From NCBI GenBank assembly GCA_963747335.1, contig CAVVEV010000006.1, positions 26,501 to 90,500 of the forward strand: a stretch of 64,000 bases of DNA. The letters run 5' to 3'. Below, piece after piece: positions 45,517 to 54,720 of the stretch. The notes under the pieces are model-generated. The model did no database searches and was not told the origin of the DNA. It saw only the letters and a list, made by a program, of their open reading frames with translations. Position 1 is the first letter of the stretch; every line of letters starts with the position of its first letter. Origin of the DNA: Prado023 sp963747335. GTDB taxonomy: Bacteria; Actinomycetota; Actinomycetes; S36-B12; CAIYMF01. The position numbers and the translations under genes are program-made.

Positions 45517-47794
45517 ATGCCGACTGCGCGCCATACCGACGACCCCGGTGCCACAGACCTGCGCCGGGACCTGAACGACGCTCAGGAACGGCTGCGGGCG
45601 ACCGGCGAGGTGCTCCAGGCGCTGGGTCGCTCCGGCTCGGACCTCGATGACGTCTTCCGGACCGTCGTGCGCAGTGCCCAGCGACTCTGCCGGGGCGATG
45701 CCGCCCAGTTGCACCTGTACGAGCGTGGGGCGTATCGGCTGGCCTGGCACTCCGGGCTCACTGATGAGTACCGCGCGTTCATGGCCGAGCACCCGATCGT
45801 CGCGGACCGGGCCACACTGGTCGGTCGTGTCGGACTCGATCGGCGCACGCAGCAGATCGACGACGTCCTGGCTGACCCTGAGTACCGCCGAACAGATGCC
45901 CAGCGCCTGGGCCGGTTCCGCACGATCATCGGGGCCCCGATGCTCCTCGGCGGCGAGGTGGTCGGAGTCCTGTCCGTGTGGCGGACCCAGGTGGCCCCCT
46001 TCTCCGAGCGTGCGGCAGACCTGCTCACGGACTTCGCCACGCAGGCGGCCATCGCGGTGCGAACGGTCGGCCTCGTGCGGGACCTGGAGGCCGGCGGCGC
46101 GGCGCTGGCGACGAAGGTCGACCAGCTCGAGGCGCTGGCGGCGGTGGGGGAGGCCGTGCAGCTCCAGCCTCGACCTGGACGAGGTCCTGACCACGATCGT
46201 CACGCACGCCGTGGCTCTCTCGGGTACGGACGGGGGCTCGATCCTGGAGTTCGATCCGGAGCTCGGGCAGTTCCGGGTCCGGGCCGCCTACGGGACCAGT
46301 CCCGAGGTGCTGGAGTCCCTGCGTAGGATTCGGCTCGGGCTCCACGACACCCTGGTCGGGCGGGCGGCACGGGAGCGGGTGCCGCTGCAGGTGCCGGACC
46401 TGGCAGTTGACTCCGGTGATGCCCACCTGCGCACTCTGCGCGACGCCGGATGGCGCAGCCTGGTCGCGATCCCGATGGTCCGCCAGGACCAGATCGTCGG
46501 CGCGCTGGTCGTGCGCCGCCGCACCCCGGGCGAGGTGGACCCGGAGACCTGCGAGTTCCTCGAGACCTTCGCCAGCCAGTCCTCGTTGGCGATCGGCAAT
46601 GCCCAGCTGTACCGCCGCCTTCAGCAGAAGAGCGCCGAGCTGGCTGTGGTCAGCCAGCACAAGTCGGAGTTCCTGGCCTCGATGTCCCACGAGCTGCGGA
46701 CGCCGCTGAACGCCATCATCGGCTTCTCTGAGGTGCTTCTCGAGCGCATGTTCGGGGACCTCAATGACAGGCAGGACGAGTACCTGCGTGACATCCACTC
46801 CTCGGGCAGGCACCTGCTGGCACTGCTCAACGACATCCTGGACCTGTCCAAGGTCGAGGCCGGGCAGATGGTTCTGGACATCACAACGGTCGACATCCGA
46901 CCACTGCTGGACGGGTGCGTCGGGTTCGTGCGCGAGCGGGCCCAGCGACACGGGCTCACCGTCACCGTCGAGGTGGACGAGGATGCCGAACAGGTCGAGG
47001 CCGATGACCTCCGGCTGCGGCAGGTGGTCCTGAACCTCCTGACCAACGCCGTCAAGTTCACTCCGGACGGCGGGCAGGTGTCCGTCCGGGCGTACCGCGA
47101 CGGCGAGGAGATCGCGGTCACCGTGACCGACACGGGCGTTGGGGTGCCCGAGGCTGATCGTGACCGCATCTTCGAGTCCTTCCAGCAGGGTGGCCGTGCG
47201 CCGGTTGCGCAGGAGGGGACCGGGCTCGGGCTGACCCTCACCCGGCGCATCGTGCACCTGCACGGTGGACGCATGTGGCTGACCAGCCAGGAGGGCCAGG
47301 GGAGCACGTTCGGCTTCGCGATCCCCCGTGGACGGACGGTGGAGGCGACCATCGCCGTCACCGAGGACGCAGCGGGCTCCGGGTTCGTCCTGGTCGTGGA
47401 GGACGATCGCCCGTCCCAGGACCTCATGACGATCCTGCTCGCCGACCAGGACCTCGCCGTGGAGGTGGTGCCGACCGGCGAGCAGGCGCTCGAGCGAATG
47501 GTCGTCGCCCGGCCGAGTGCCGTGGTACTCGACATCGGCCTCCCGGGGATCGACGGGTGGGAGGTCCTGTCGCGCATCAAGGGGGACCCCGTGACGGCGC
47601 AGGTGCCTGTCGTGGTGGTCTCGATCCTGGACGAGCGAGCCCGGGGCATCTCTCTCGGGGCTGATGAGTACATCGTCAAGCCGGTCACCCGTGACCACCT
47701 CGTGTCCGCGCTGGGCCGGGCTGGTGTGCTGCGGCCCCGCGGATCGGAGAGCACGGGATCAGGCCGTCTGAGCTCCCCCGGGGGTGGTCCATGA
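45517..47794 (+). CDS. Cytoplasmic hybrid histidine kinase, GAF-GAF-HisKA-HATPase-REC; frameshifted
   Basis: About 758 residues after correction, from ATG 45517 with CTGGAGG upstream. No membrane helix is seen. A first GAF domain covers ~25-190 (ALGRSGSDLDDVFRTVVRSA ... GAPMLLGGEVVGVLSVW). An extra C near 46159 then breaks the frame before SSLDLDEVLTTIVTHAVALS. The second GAF covers ~215-375. HisKA has His ~391 (ASMSHELRTPLNAIIG) and the ATPase has VVLNLLTNAVKFTPDGG and EGTGLGLTLTRRIV. The C-terminal receiver has Asp ~672 (VVLDIGLPGIDGWE). It overlaps the next gene by ATGA. The signal may be a small cytosolic ligand, since GAF domains commonly bind these. Confidence 0.92.
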
Positions 47795-48177
47795 CGGGTG
47801 AGCGGATCCTCGTCGTCGAGGACAACGCGCTGAACCTGAAGCTGGTCAGCGCCGTCCTGGAGAACGCCGGATACCTGGTCCGCCCGGCCGGCACCGCCGA
47901 GGACGGGGTGGCCGCGGCCCTGGCCGATCCACCGGACCTGGTCCTGATGGACCTCCAACTCCCCGGCATGGACGGGTTCGCGGGCCTGCGGGCCCTGCGC
48001 GCCGACCCGGCCACACGCGCGGTGCCGGTGCTGGCCGTCACTGCGCTGGCGATGCCCGAGGACCGCGAGCGGGTACGGCGCGAGGGCTTCGACGGGCACA
48101 TCGAGAAGCCGATCAGCGTTCGCGGTCTCCCCGAGCGGATCCGCGACGCCCTCAACCGACGCAAGGGGCCGTCATGA
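47791..48177 (+). CDS. Single-domain response regulator (CheY/DivK-like)
   Basis: Predicted protein of 128 residues, a receiver domain only. Phospho-acceptor D54 is in LVLMDLQLPGMDG; the acidic pair is in RILVVEDNALNLKLV and the Lys in DGHIEKPIS. It has no output domain, so it probably works as a phosphorelay shuttle or by protein contact, most simply between the hybrid kinase before it and the receiver-cyclase after it. ATGA overlaps on both sides show a single operon. Confidence 0.92.
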   Translation: MTGERILVVEDNALNLKLVSAVLENAGYLVRPAGTAEDGVAAALADPPDLVLMDLQLPGMDGFAGLRALRADPATRAVPVLAVTALAMPEDRERVRREGFDGHIEKPISVRGLPERIRDALNRRKGPS

Positions 48178-49322
48178 CCGACGCATCGCTGCACCCCGAG
48201 GCTGACCCCGTCGTGCTTGTCGTCGACGACCTGAGTGCCAACCTCCGACTGATGGAGGCTGTGCTCGCCCCCCGGGGCCACCGGGTGATCCTGGCCGCGT
48301 CCGGTGCCCAGGCCTTGGAGGTCCTGGGCCGCGAGGACGTCGACATCGTGCTCCTGGACATCCTGATGCCCGACATGGACGGTTACGAGGTCTGCCGCAG
48401 GATCCGGGCTGACGAGCGAACTGCCTTCCTGCCGGTGGTCATGGTGACCGCCAGCGGGGACCAGGAGAAGGTCAACGCCATCGAGGCCGGAGCCGACGAC
48501 TTCGTCGCCAAGCCGTTCGTCCAGCCCGAGCTCCTGGCGCGCGTGCGCTCACTGGTCCGGATCAAGCGCTACCACGACACCATCGCTCGGCAGGCGGTGG
48601 AGCTGGCGGACTGGAACCGTGAGCTCGAGGAGCGGGTCAGCCGCCAGGTGGAGGAGCTCGAGCGGGTGAGCAGGCTGCGTCGGTTCCTGTCCCCGCAGGT
48701 GGCCGAGATGGTCCTGTCCGCCGGGGACGGATCGTTCGCCGAGGGCCACCGCCGCGACATCACCGTGGTGTTCGCCGACCTTCGGGGCTTCACCGGATTC
48801 GCCGAGACAGCGGAGCCCGAGGAGGTGTGGGCCGTCCTCGGCCAGTACCACCAGGCGATCGGAGACCTCGTGATGCGCTTCGACGGCACGCTCGAGCGCT
48901 TCACCGGTGACGGGATCATGGTCTTCTTCAACGACCCCGTCCCCATCGACGACGCCCCAGCCCGCGCGGTCCGCCTCGGCGTGGCGATGCGTGCCCGGGT
49001 GCAGGAGCTGGCCGAGGCCTGGCGGCGGGCGGGCCACTCCCTCTCGTTGGGGATCGGGATCGCCCAGGGTTACGCGACGTGCGGGCGCATCGGGTTCGAG
49101 GGTCGCTACGACTACGCGGCGATCGGCACCGTCACGAACCTGGCCGCCCGGTTGTGCTCGGCGGCCGAGCCGTGGCAGGTGCTGGTGACGCAGCGTGTCA
49201 GTGCCGCGGTTGAGGAGGTGGCCGTGCTTCGCCCCGTCGGCGAGCTCACGCTGCGTGGGTTCTCGCGACCGATCGCCACCTATGACGTGATCGGCCTCGA
49301 CGCGGCCCGGGTGGCACCATGA
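48174..49322 (+). CDS. Receiver-linked class III adenylate/guanylate cyclase
   Basis: Predicted protein of 382 residues. A receiver at ~13-130 has D62 (IVLLDILMPDMDGYEVC) and K in DDFVAKPFVQPE. A coiled-coil linker (ELADWNRELEERVSRQVEELERVSRL) leads to a class III cyclase domain at ~190-375. The metal-binding Asp residues are in ITVVFADLRGFTGF and FTGDGIMVFFND, and later YDYAAIGTVTNLAARL. Phosphorylation of the receiver is expected to switch cyclic nucleotide synthesis. The purine choice (ATP or GTP) cannot be read safely. It overlaps the ATP-grasp gene by ATGA. Confidence 0.92.
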   Translation: MTDASLHPEADPVVLVVDDLSANLRLMEAVLAPRGHRVILAASGAQALEVLGREDVDIVLLDILMPDMDGYEVCRRIRADERTAFLPVVMVTASGDQEKVNAIEAGADDFVAKPFVQPELLARVRSLVRIKRYHDTIARQAVELADWNRELEERVSRQVEELERVSRLRRFLSPQVAEMVLSAGDGSFAEGHRRDITVVFADLRGFTGFAETAEPEEVWAVLGQYHQAIGDLVMRFDGTLERFTGDGIMVFFNDPVPIDDAPARAVRLGVAMRARVQELAEAWRRAGHSLSLGIGIAQGYATCGRIGFEGRYDYAAIGTVTNLAARLCSAAEPWQVLVTQRVSAAVEEVAVLRPVGELTLRGFSRPIATYDVIGLDAARVAP

Positions 49323-50905
49323 GCGCCCCGTCGCTCTCGGGCGATCGGACGTTGCTCGAGGCCCTCTCGCCGCAGGAGCGGGAGGCGCGCTTCGAGGCGC
49401 TGCAGCACCAGATGCCCGAGGTCTGGCGGATCATGGGACTCAACGAGGTCGGGGAGTCCGTCGTGGTCGTGCCGTCCGTATCGCTCGATCGCATCGATGA
49501 GCGTGGCGGCACGCTGCTGCAGGCCTACGAGGAGCGGTTCCTGTTCCTGCTGCTCCTCCTGCGGCAGCCGCGGTTGCGGATGGTCTACGTGACGTCGATG
49601 CCGATCGCCTCGACGGCCATCGAGTACTACCTGGCGCTGCTTCCTGGTGTGATCCCGAGCCATGCCCGGTCGCGGCTCGACCTCGTGCACGTGGGCGATG
49701 CATCGGGCCGCCCCCTCACAGAGAAGCTCCTGGCGCGTCCCAGGCTGCTGGAGCACATCCGCGCGCTGGTGCCGGATCGTCGCCGATCCCACCTCATCCC
49801 CTACAACACCACGGATCGCGAGCGGGACCTGGCACTCGCGCTGGGGATCCCGATGTACGGCGCCGATCCTCGGCTGTACCCGCTCGGGACCAAGTCCGGC
49901 TGCCGTCGGTTGTTCGCCGAGGAGGCCGTGCGTCACCCGCTGGGCTTCGAGGACCTGTCCAGCCTCGACGACGTCGTGGACGCCCTGTCGCGGTTGCGCA
50001 CTGAGCGTCCGGGCGCGAGTGAGGCGCTCGTGAAGCTCAACGAGGGCGTGTCGGGGGAGGGCAACGCCCTGGTCGACCTCCGGGACCTGCCGGCACCGGG
50101 CTCGCCCCAGGAGCGTGCGGCAGTCACCGCACGCGTCGAGGCCATGAGCTTCGAGCTGCCGACGATCGAGCTGGGGCCGTACCTGGCGAAGCTGGCCGTG
50201 CGGGGAGGCATCGTCGAGGAGCGGATCGTCGGCGTTGAGCTGCGCAGTCCGTCGGTCCAGTTGAGGGCGCTGCCCGATGGTGAGGTCGAGCTGCTGTCGA
50301 CCCACGACCAGCTCCTGGGCGGTCCCAGCGGTCAGAGCTACCTCGGCTGCCGGTTTCCCGCGGACTATGGGTACGCGTCGGCGATCAGCCGTGATGCCCT
50401 GACCATCGGCCGACGGCTGGCGCGGGAGGGCGTGCTCGGCCGTTTCGCCCTGGACTTCGTCGTCGTGCGCGACAGCGCGGGGCAGTGGACGAGCTACGCG
50501 ATCGAGATCAACCTGCGCAAGGGCGGCACAACCCACCCCTTCCTGACGCTGCAGTTCCTGACCGATGGGCGCTACGACCCCGACACGGCGCTCTTCGTCA
50601 CGCCCTCCGGCAAGGAGAAGCACTTGGTCGCCACGGACCACCTCGAGGCCCCTGAGCTCGCGAGCCTGTCCCTGGAGGACCTCTTCGACATCGTGGCCCG
50701 CAACCGCCTGCACTTCGATCAGTCACGCCAGGTGGGCATCGTCTTCCACATGATGAGCTGCCTGACGGAGGAGGGTCGTGTGGGACTGACCGCCGTCGGC
50801 GATTCCCCCGAGGATGCCGACTCGCGCTATCGCCGTGCCGAGCAGGTGCTGCTCGCCGAGGCGAGGGCCGCCCTTGCGCCGTTGGCCCTGGAGCCGCTGG
50901 GGTAG
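49319..50905 (+). CDS. ATP-grasp peptide ligase related to PGM1
   Basis: Predicted protein of 528 residues. It resembles the ATP-grasp ligases related to pheganomycin ligase PGM1. A pre-ATP-grasp region (MVYVTSMPIASTAIEYYLALLPGVI, SHLIPYNTTDRERDLALALG) precedes the ATP-grasp core with SEALVKLNEGVSGEGNALVD, VELLSTHDQLLGG and the metal-binding ending GRFALDFVVVRDSAGQ ... YAIEINLRKGGTTHPFLTLQ (E-x-N-x-R). A C-terminal domain of ~110 residues follows. The family joins a carboxylate to an amine using ATP; the substrate here is unknown. No peptide precursor gene is adjacent. The 4-nt overlap with the cyclase gene suggests activity linked to the signalling genes. Confidence 0.85.
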   Translation: MSAPSLSGDRTLLEALSPQEREARFEALQHQMPEVWRIMGLNEVGESVVVVPSVSLDRIDERGGTLLQAYEERFLFLLLLLRQPRLRMVYVTSMPIASTAIEYYLALLPGVIPSHARSRLDLVHVGDASGRPLTEKLLARPRLLEHIRALVPDRRRSHLIPYNTTDRERDLALALGIPMYGADPRLYPLGTKSGCRRLFAEEAVRHPLGFEDLSSLDDVVDALSRLRTERPGASEALVKLNEGVSGEGNALVDLRDLPAPGSPQERAAVTARVEAMSFELPTIELGPYLAKLAVRGGIVEERIVGVELRSPSVQLRALPDGEVELLSTHDQLLGGPSGQSYLGCRFPADYGYASAISRDALTIGRRLAREGVLGRFALDFVVVRDSAGQWTSYAIEINLRKGGTTHPFLTLQFLTDGRYDPDTALFVTPSGKEKHLVATDHLEAPELASLSLEDLFDIVARNRLHFDQSRQVGIVFHMMSCLTEEGRVGLTAVGDSPEDADSRYRRAEQVLLAEARAALAPLALEPLG

Positions 50906-50965
50906 GGCGCTGCTGGACCTGGGCGCGGCTGGACCTGGGCGGATCCGCTGGTGCCCGGCCAGCCC

Positions 50966-51244
50966 CTACCGCGGGCGCCACCGGGCGCGGTTGTTCCAGC
51001 AGGGTGTGTGCCAGTGCCGGCGGAACTCGTCGCCGTCGTGGCGGTCGGCCCGCCACGCCACGATGTGGGCCAGGCCGGGCCGGATCTCCTGCTCGCATCC
51101 GGGGCACCGGTAGGCCTTCGACGCCGCGGCCCCGGTGATCGTGCGCACGTGCCACTGACCATCGGGGTGGGACTGGGAGGCCTGGACCGAGCCGATCGGG
51201 CGCATCGGGACGGCGTCCTGCGCCCGCCGATTCCTGCGCCCCAT
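50966..51244 (-). CDS. Small conserved actinobacterial protein with Cys/His motif
   Basis: Predicted protein of 92 residues. It has KAYRCPGCEQEIRPGLAHIVAW followed by FRRHWHTPCWNNRARWRPR, a CxxC ... H ... HxxC pattern likely to bind zinc. Homologues occur widely in actinobacteria under vague names. Function is unknown. It is convergent with the ligase gene ending at 50905. Confidence 0.7.
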   Translation of the reverse strand: MGRRNRRAQDAVPMRPIGSVQASQSHPDGQWHVRTITGAAASKAYRCPGCEQEIRPGLAHIVAWRADRHDGDEFRRHWHTPCWNNRARWRPR

Positions 51245-51290
51245 GGGCCAACGGTAGCCCGACGATGCCCACCCCGGGACGCGAAGTGGC

Positions 51291-51296
51291 TAGCCT
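51291..51296 (+). promoter_or_regulatory. -10-like TAGCCT for a leaderless hydrolase transcript
   Basis: The hexamer lies 7 nt before ATG 51304, with no Shine-Dalgarno sequence. Confidence 0.45.
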
Positions 51297-51303
51297 TCGC
51301 ACC

Positions 51304-52086
51304 ATGCTGCATCACGTCGAGAGTGGAACAGGTCAGCCCGTCGTACTCCTGCACGCGTTCCCGATGGACAGCTCCCTGTGGGCCGTGCAGCGCCAGGCGC
51401 TGGCTCCGGCCGGGCACCGCGTGATCACCCCCGACCTCCCGGGGTTCGGAGGCAGCGCCCCGGCCCAGGAGCCACCCTCTCTGGACGTCATGGCCGATGC
51501 GGTGGTCGAGCTCCTGGATCGGCTCGGGATCGAGCAGGCGGTTGTGGGCGGGCTGTCGATGGGCGGGTACGTGACGATGGCGCTGCTGCGTCGGCACCCG
51601 CAGCGACTCGCGGCAATCGTCCTGGCCGACACCAAGGCAGGTGCGGACACCCCGGATGCGGCTGCGAATCGTGAGGCGGTGGCCGCGGCCGTCGAGGCAG
51701 CGGGGACTGCCGCCGGAATCGCCGACGGGATGCTGGCCAACCTCCTGGGTACCACGACCCGCGAGACCCGACCCGAGGTGGTGGGGACCGTGCGCAGGTG
51801 GATCGGTGCCCAGCCGGCAGCCGGCGTGGCATGGGCGCAGCGCGCGATGGCGGCTCGGCCCGACTCCCTTGCGGATATCACGGCGTTCGGTGGTCCGGTG
51901 TTGGTCCTGTATGGCGCGGAGGACACAATCTCGCCGGCGCCGGACGCGTTGGCGATGGCCGACGCAGCCCGGGCCGGCGCGAGCGCCACGACTGTCGTGG
52001 AGATCCCGGCGGCCGGCCACCTGACTGCTTTCGAGGCCCCGGAAGCGGTCACCCGTGCCCTGACCGGCTGGCTCGCCACCGTCTGA
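51304..52086 (+). CDS. Alpha/beta hydrolase
   Basis: Predicted protein of 260 residues. It has the early LLHAFPMDSSLW (oxyanion), DLPGFGGSAP, nucleophile Ser in VVGGLSMGGYVTMALL, the acid in LVLYGAEDTISP, and the catalytic His in IPAAGHLTAFEAPE. The pattern fits small esterases, lactonases or 3-oxoadipate enol-lactonase-like proteins; the substrate cannot be told. Confidence 0.88.
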   Translation: MLHHVESGTGQPVVLLHAFPMDSSLWAVQRQALAPAGHRVITPDLPGFGGSAPAQEPPSLDVMADAVVELLDRLGIEQAVVGGLSMGGYVTMALLRRHPQRLAAIVLADTKAGADTPDAAANREAVAAAVEAAGTAAGIADGMLANLLGTTTRETRPEVVGTVRRWIGAQPAAGVAWAQRAMAARPDSLADITAFGGPVLVLYGAEDTISPAPDALAMADAARAGASATTVVEIPAAGHLTAFEAPEAVTRALTGWLATV

Positions 52087-52391
52087 TCGGCGGTGCCGCC
52101 CACGACCGCGCCACCGGACTGCACCGCTGGGCCGCGAACGCGCCCGAAGTGAGCGTTTTCGGGCGGTCTGATTCCCTCGCGGCCTCCGACCGCGCACGAA
52201 GTGAACCGTCTGACCGCCATACGCAGGGTCTATCGGTTCAGATCGTGCGCGGTCGCGGCGGGGGCCCGGCAGCGCACATCCCTAATGGTTCGTTTCGTGT
52301 GCGATCGGGGACCAGGAGCCCCTGTGAGGGTCTCGTCGCCCGGCGCACCGGACCCGGCGCACCGGACCCGGCGCACCGACCCGTCCGTGGA
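52087..52391. other. Intergenic region with stacked hairpins between convergent genes
   Basis: No gene is visible. Hairpin 1 pairs 52141-52148 with 52158-52165 (CGCCCGAA/TTCGGGCG). Hairpin 2 pairs 52188-52208 with 52234-52254 across a 25-nt loop, with three adjacent mismatches. A third segment at 52287-52303 resembles the 3' arm of hairpin 2 and could compete for the same 5' arm. They probably act as terminators for the genes on both sides. Confidence 0.55.
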
Positions 52392-53730
52392 TCAGACCCC
52401 GCGGAACCGGTTGATGGCGTCGAGGTGCTTGGCGCGCTTCTCCTCGTTGCGGACCCCGAGGCCCTCCTCCGGCGACAGGCACAGGACCCCGACCTTGCCC
52501 TGATGCAGGTTGCGGTGCACCTCGAAGGCGGCATCGCCGGCGCGATCGAGCGGGAAGGTCTGGGACAGCGTGGGGTGGATCAGCCCGCGATCGATGAGCC
52601 GGTTGGCCTCGTAGGCCTCGCGGTAGTTGGCGAAGTGCGAGCCGATGATCCGCTTGAGGTTCATCCAGAAGTAGCGGTTGTCGTACTCGTGCATGTAACC
52701 CGAGGTCGAGGCGCAGGTGGCGATGGTGCCGCCCTTGCGGGTCACATACACCGACGCGCCGAACGTCTCACGGCCCGGGTGCTCGAACACGATGTCCACG
52801 TCCTCGCCGCCCGGTGAGCTCGCGGATCCGCTTGCCGAACCGCTGCCACTCCTTGGGATCCTGCGTGGACTCGTCCTTCCAGAACCGGTAGTCCTCGGCC
52901 TTGCGGTCGATGATCAGCTCAGCGCCCATCTTGCGGACGATGTCGGCCTTGTCGTCGCTGGAGACGACGCACACCGGGGTCGCCCCGCCGTTGAGGGCCA
53001 TCTGCGTGGCGTACGAGCCCAAGCCGCCGGACGCCCCCCAGATCAGCACGGTGTCGCCCTGCTTCATGCCTGCGCCGTTGCGCGAGACGAGCTGGCGGTA
53101 GGCGGTGGAGTTGACCAGGCCCGGGGCCGCGGCCTCCTCCCAGGTCAGGTGCGCCGGCTTGGGCATCAACTGGTTGGACTTGACCAGTGCGACCTCGGCC
53201 AGGCCGCCGAAGTTGGTCTCGAAGCCCCAGATCCGCTGCTCGGGATCCATCATCGTGTCGTTGTGGCCCGCCGGGCTCTCCAGCTCGACGCTCAGGCAGT
53301 GGGCGACCACCTCGTCGCCGGGCTTCCAGGCGTTCACCCCGGGACCGGTGCGCAGCACGACGCCGGCGAGGTCCGAGCCGACCACGTGGTAGGGCAGGTC
53401 GTGCCGCTTGGCCAGGGCGTGGGTGCGCCCGTACCGGCTCAGGAATCCGAACGTGCTCACGGGCTCGAAGATCGCGGACCAGACCGTGTTGTAGTTGATG
53501 GCCGATGCCATGACGGCGACCAGCGCCTCACCCGGGCCCAGCTCGGGGACGGGCACATCGTCGAGGTGCAGCGACTTGCGGGGGTCCTTCTCGCGGCTGG
53601 GCATCCCGGCGAACATCTGCTCCTCGTCCTTGTGAACGGTGACGCCGCGGTAGGACTCGGGCATGGCGATCTCGGTGAAGCCCGGCTCGAGGTGGGCATC
53701 GGCCAGGATCGCGTCGAGGATCTGCTTCAC
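52392..53730 (-). CDS. ccr: Crotonyl-CoA carboxylase/reductase, frameshifted
   Basis: About 446 residues after correction, from GTG 53730 with GGAGG upstream. It carries out reductive carboxylation of crotonyl-CoA to ethylmalonyl-CoA with NADPH and CO2, the key step of the ethylmalonyl-CoA pathway. The opening KQILDAILADAHLEPGFTEIAMPESYRGVTVHKDE and NYNTVWSAIFEPVSTFGFL distinguish it from simple quinone reductases. The NADPH site is VLIWGASGGLGSYATQMA. One extra G near 52812 shifts the frame before DIVFEHPGRETFGASVYVTR; the C-terminal part ends at 52392. The break is likely a read error. Confidence 0.94.
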
Positions 53731-53771
53731 GGGGGACCTCCAGGGATGTCGGACGAGTACCGGTCCCGTTC

Positions 53772-53791
53772 AGGCTACTGCCCGGTAACCT
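53772..53791 (-). promoter_or_regulatory. Palindromic operator upstream of ccr, shared with hbd
   Basis: On the minus strand the sequence is AGGTTAC-cgggca-GTAGCCT. It matches the operator before hbd (38980-38999) at 18 of 20 positions. It lies 42-61 nt before the ccr start codon. The right half, TAGCCT, could itself be the -10. Co-regulation of the two genes is inferred. Confidence 0.65.
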
Positions 53792-53884
53792 CCTGACGTC
53801 ACCCGGGGCGGTGGTGTGGCCCAGGCTCGGCGCGCAGGCCGGGATCGCCCATCGGTTGGGCGAATCCGGCTCGGGGGACGCCGC

Positions 53885-54373
53885 TCAGTGTGCGGCCGCG
53901 TCCTTGGCAGGCTCGACGAGCTCGACGAGCACCCCGCCGCAGTCCTTGGGATGCACGAAGTTCACCCGGGAGCCAGCCGTGCCCCGCTTCGGCACGTCGT
54001 AGAGCAGCCGAACCCCCGCGGCGCGCAGGCGCTCACCGGCCGCGTCGATGTCGCTGACCCGGAAGGCCAGCTGCTGCATCCCCTCACCGCTGCGGGCGAG
54101 GAACTTGCCGATGGGGGAGTCCTCGCGCAGGGGCGCCAGCAGCTGCAGGAAGGAGCCGGACCCGGCGATGTCGATCATCGCCTCGCGCACGCCCTGCTCC
54201 TCGTTGACCTCCTCATGGACCGAGTGCAGGCCGAAGGCGCGCTCGTAGAAGGCGATGGCGACCTCGAGGTCAGCAACCGCCAGGCCGACGTGGTCGATAC
54301 GCTCGACCAAGGGGCCGAGGGCCGCCACGGGCGATGATTCGGGCAACTCGGGCGCGGGCTTGGGGGTGTCCAT
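53885..54373 (-). CDS. mce: Methylmalonyl/ethylmalonyl-CoA epimerase (VOC fold)
   Basis: Predicted protein of 162 residues from ATG 54373 with AGGAAGG upstream. After a polar Pro-rich N-terminus, the VOC metal-binding pattern is IDHVGLAVADLEVAIAFYERAFGL (His), GMQQLAFRVSDIDAAGERLRAAG, and VNFVHPKDCGGVLVELVEPA (His, Glu). It interconverts (S) and (R) isomers of methylmalonyl-CoA and, in this pathway, ethylmalonyl-CoA. Position between ccr and thiolase supports that use. Confidence 0.92.
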   Translation of the reverse strand: MDTPKPAPELPESSPVAALGPLVERIDHVGLAVADLEVAIAFYERAFGLHSVHEEVNEEQGVREAMIDIAGSGSFLQLLAPLREDSPIGKFLARSGEGMQQLAFRVSDIDAAGERLRAAGVRLLYDVPKRGTAGSRVNFVHPKDCGGVLVELVEPAKDAAAH

Positions 54374-54720
54374 CCGGAACCGCCTTCCTGTCCGGCGCGC
54401 GGCCGGACGTATGACTGGGGCGCGCACGTGCCTCCACGGCGCGCTTGCGCGCAATCAGCCTACGCCGTGGGCAGTTCCGGCCTCAGGCCGCCGGGTTGAC
54501 CAGCCCCGTGCCCGCCCGGATGTCGCGCTCGGATGGCTCCGCTCCGGCGATGCCGAGGCGGTGTTCCGTCGGTGCGGGCGCGTGGCTATCGTGGTGCGTG
54601 AATCAGCACCGCCAGTCCCCACGACAGGAGAGGCACGCCATGTCAGCTGGTCCCGCACCAGCCCGTGAGTCGTGGCCTCTTGAGCAGTCCGACCAGAACC
54701 CCACGACAGAGAGGCACGCC
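54374..54720. promoter_or_regulatory. Divergent mce/thiolase upstream region with duplicated translation-start sequence
   Basis: No separate gene is supported in these 347 nt. A segment of 28 nt at 54617-54644 is repeated with one G missing at 54699-54725. Each copy holds a purine-rich Shine-Dalgarno-like stretch, GGCACGCC and ATGTC. The ATGs at 54640 and 54721 are 81 nt apart and in frame, so the thiolase could start at either. Family alignment favours 54721. Confidence 0.5.
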
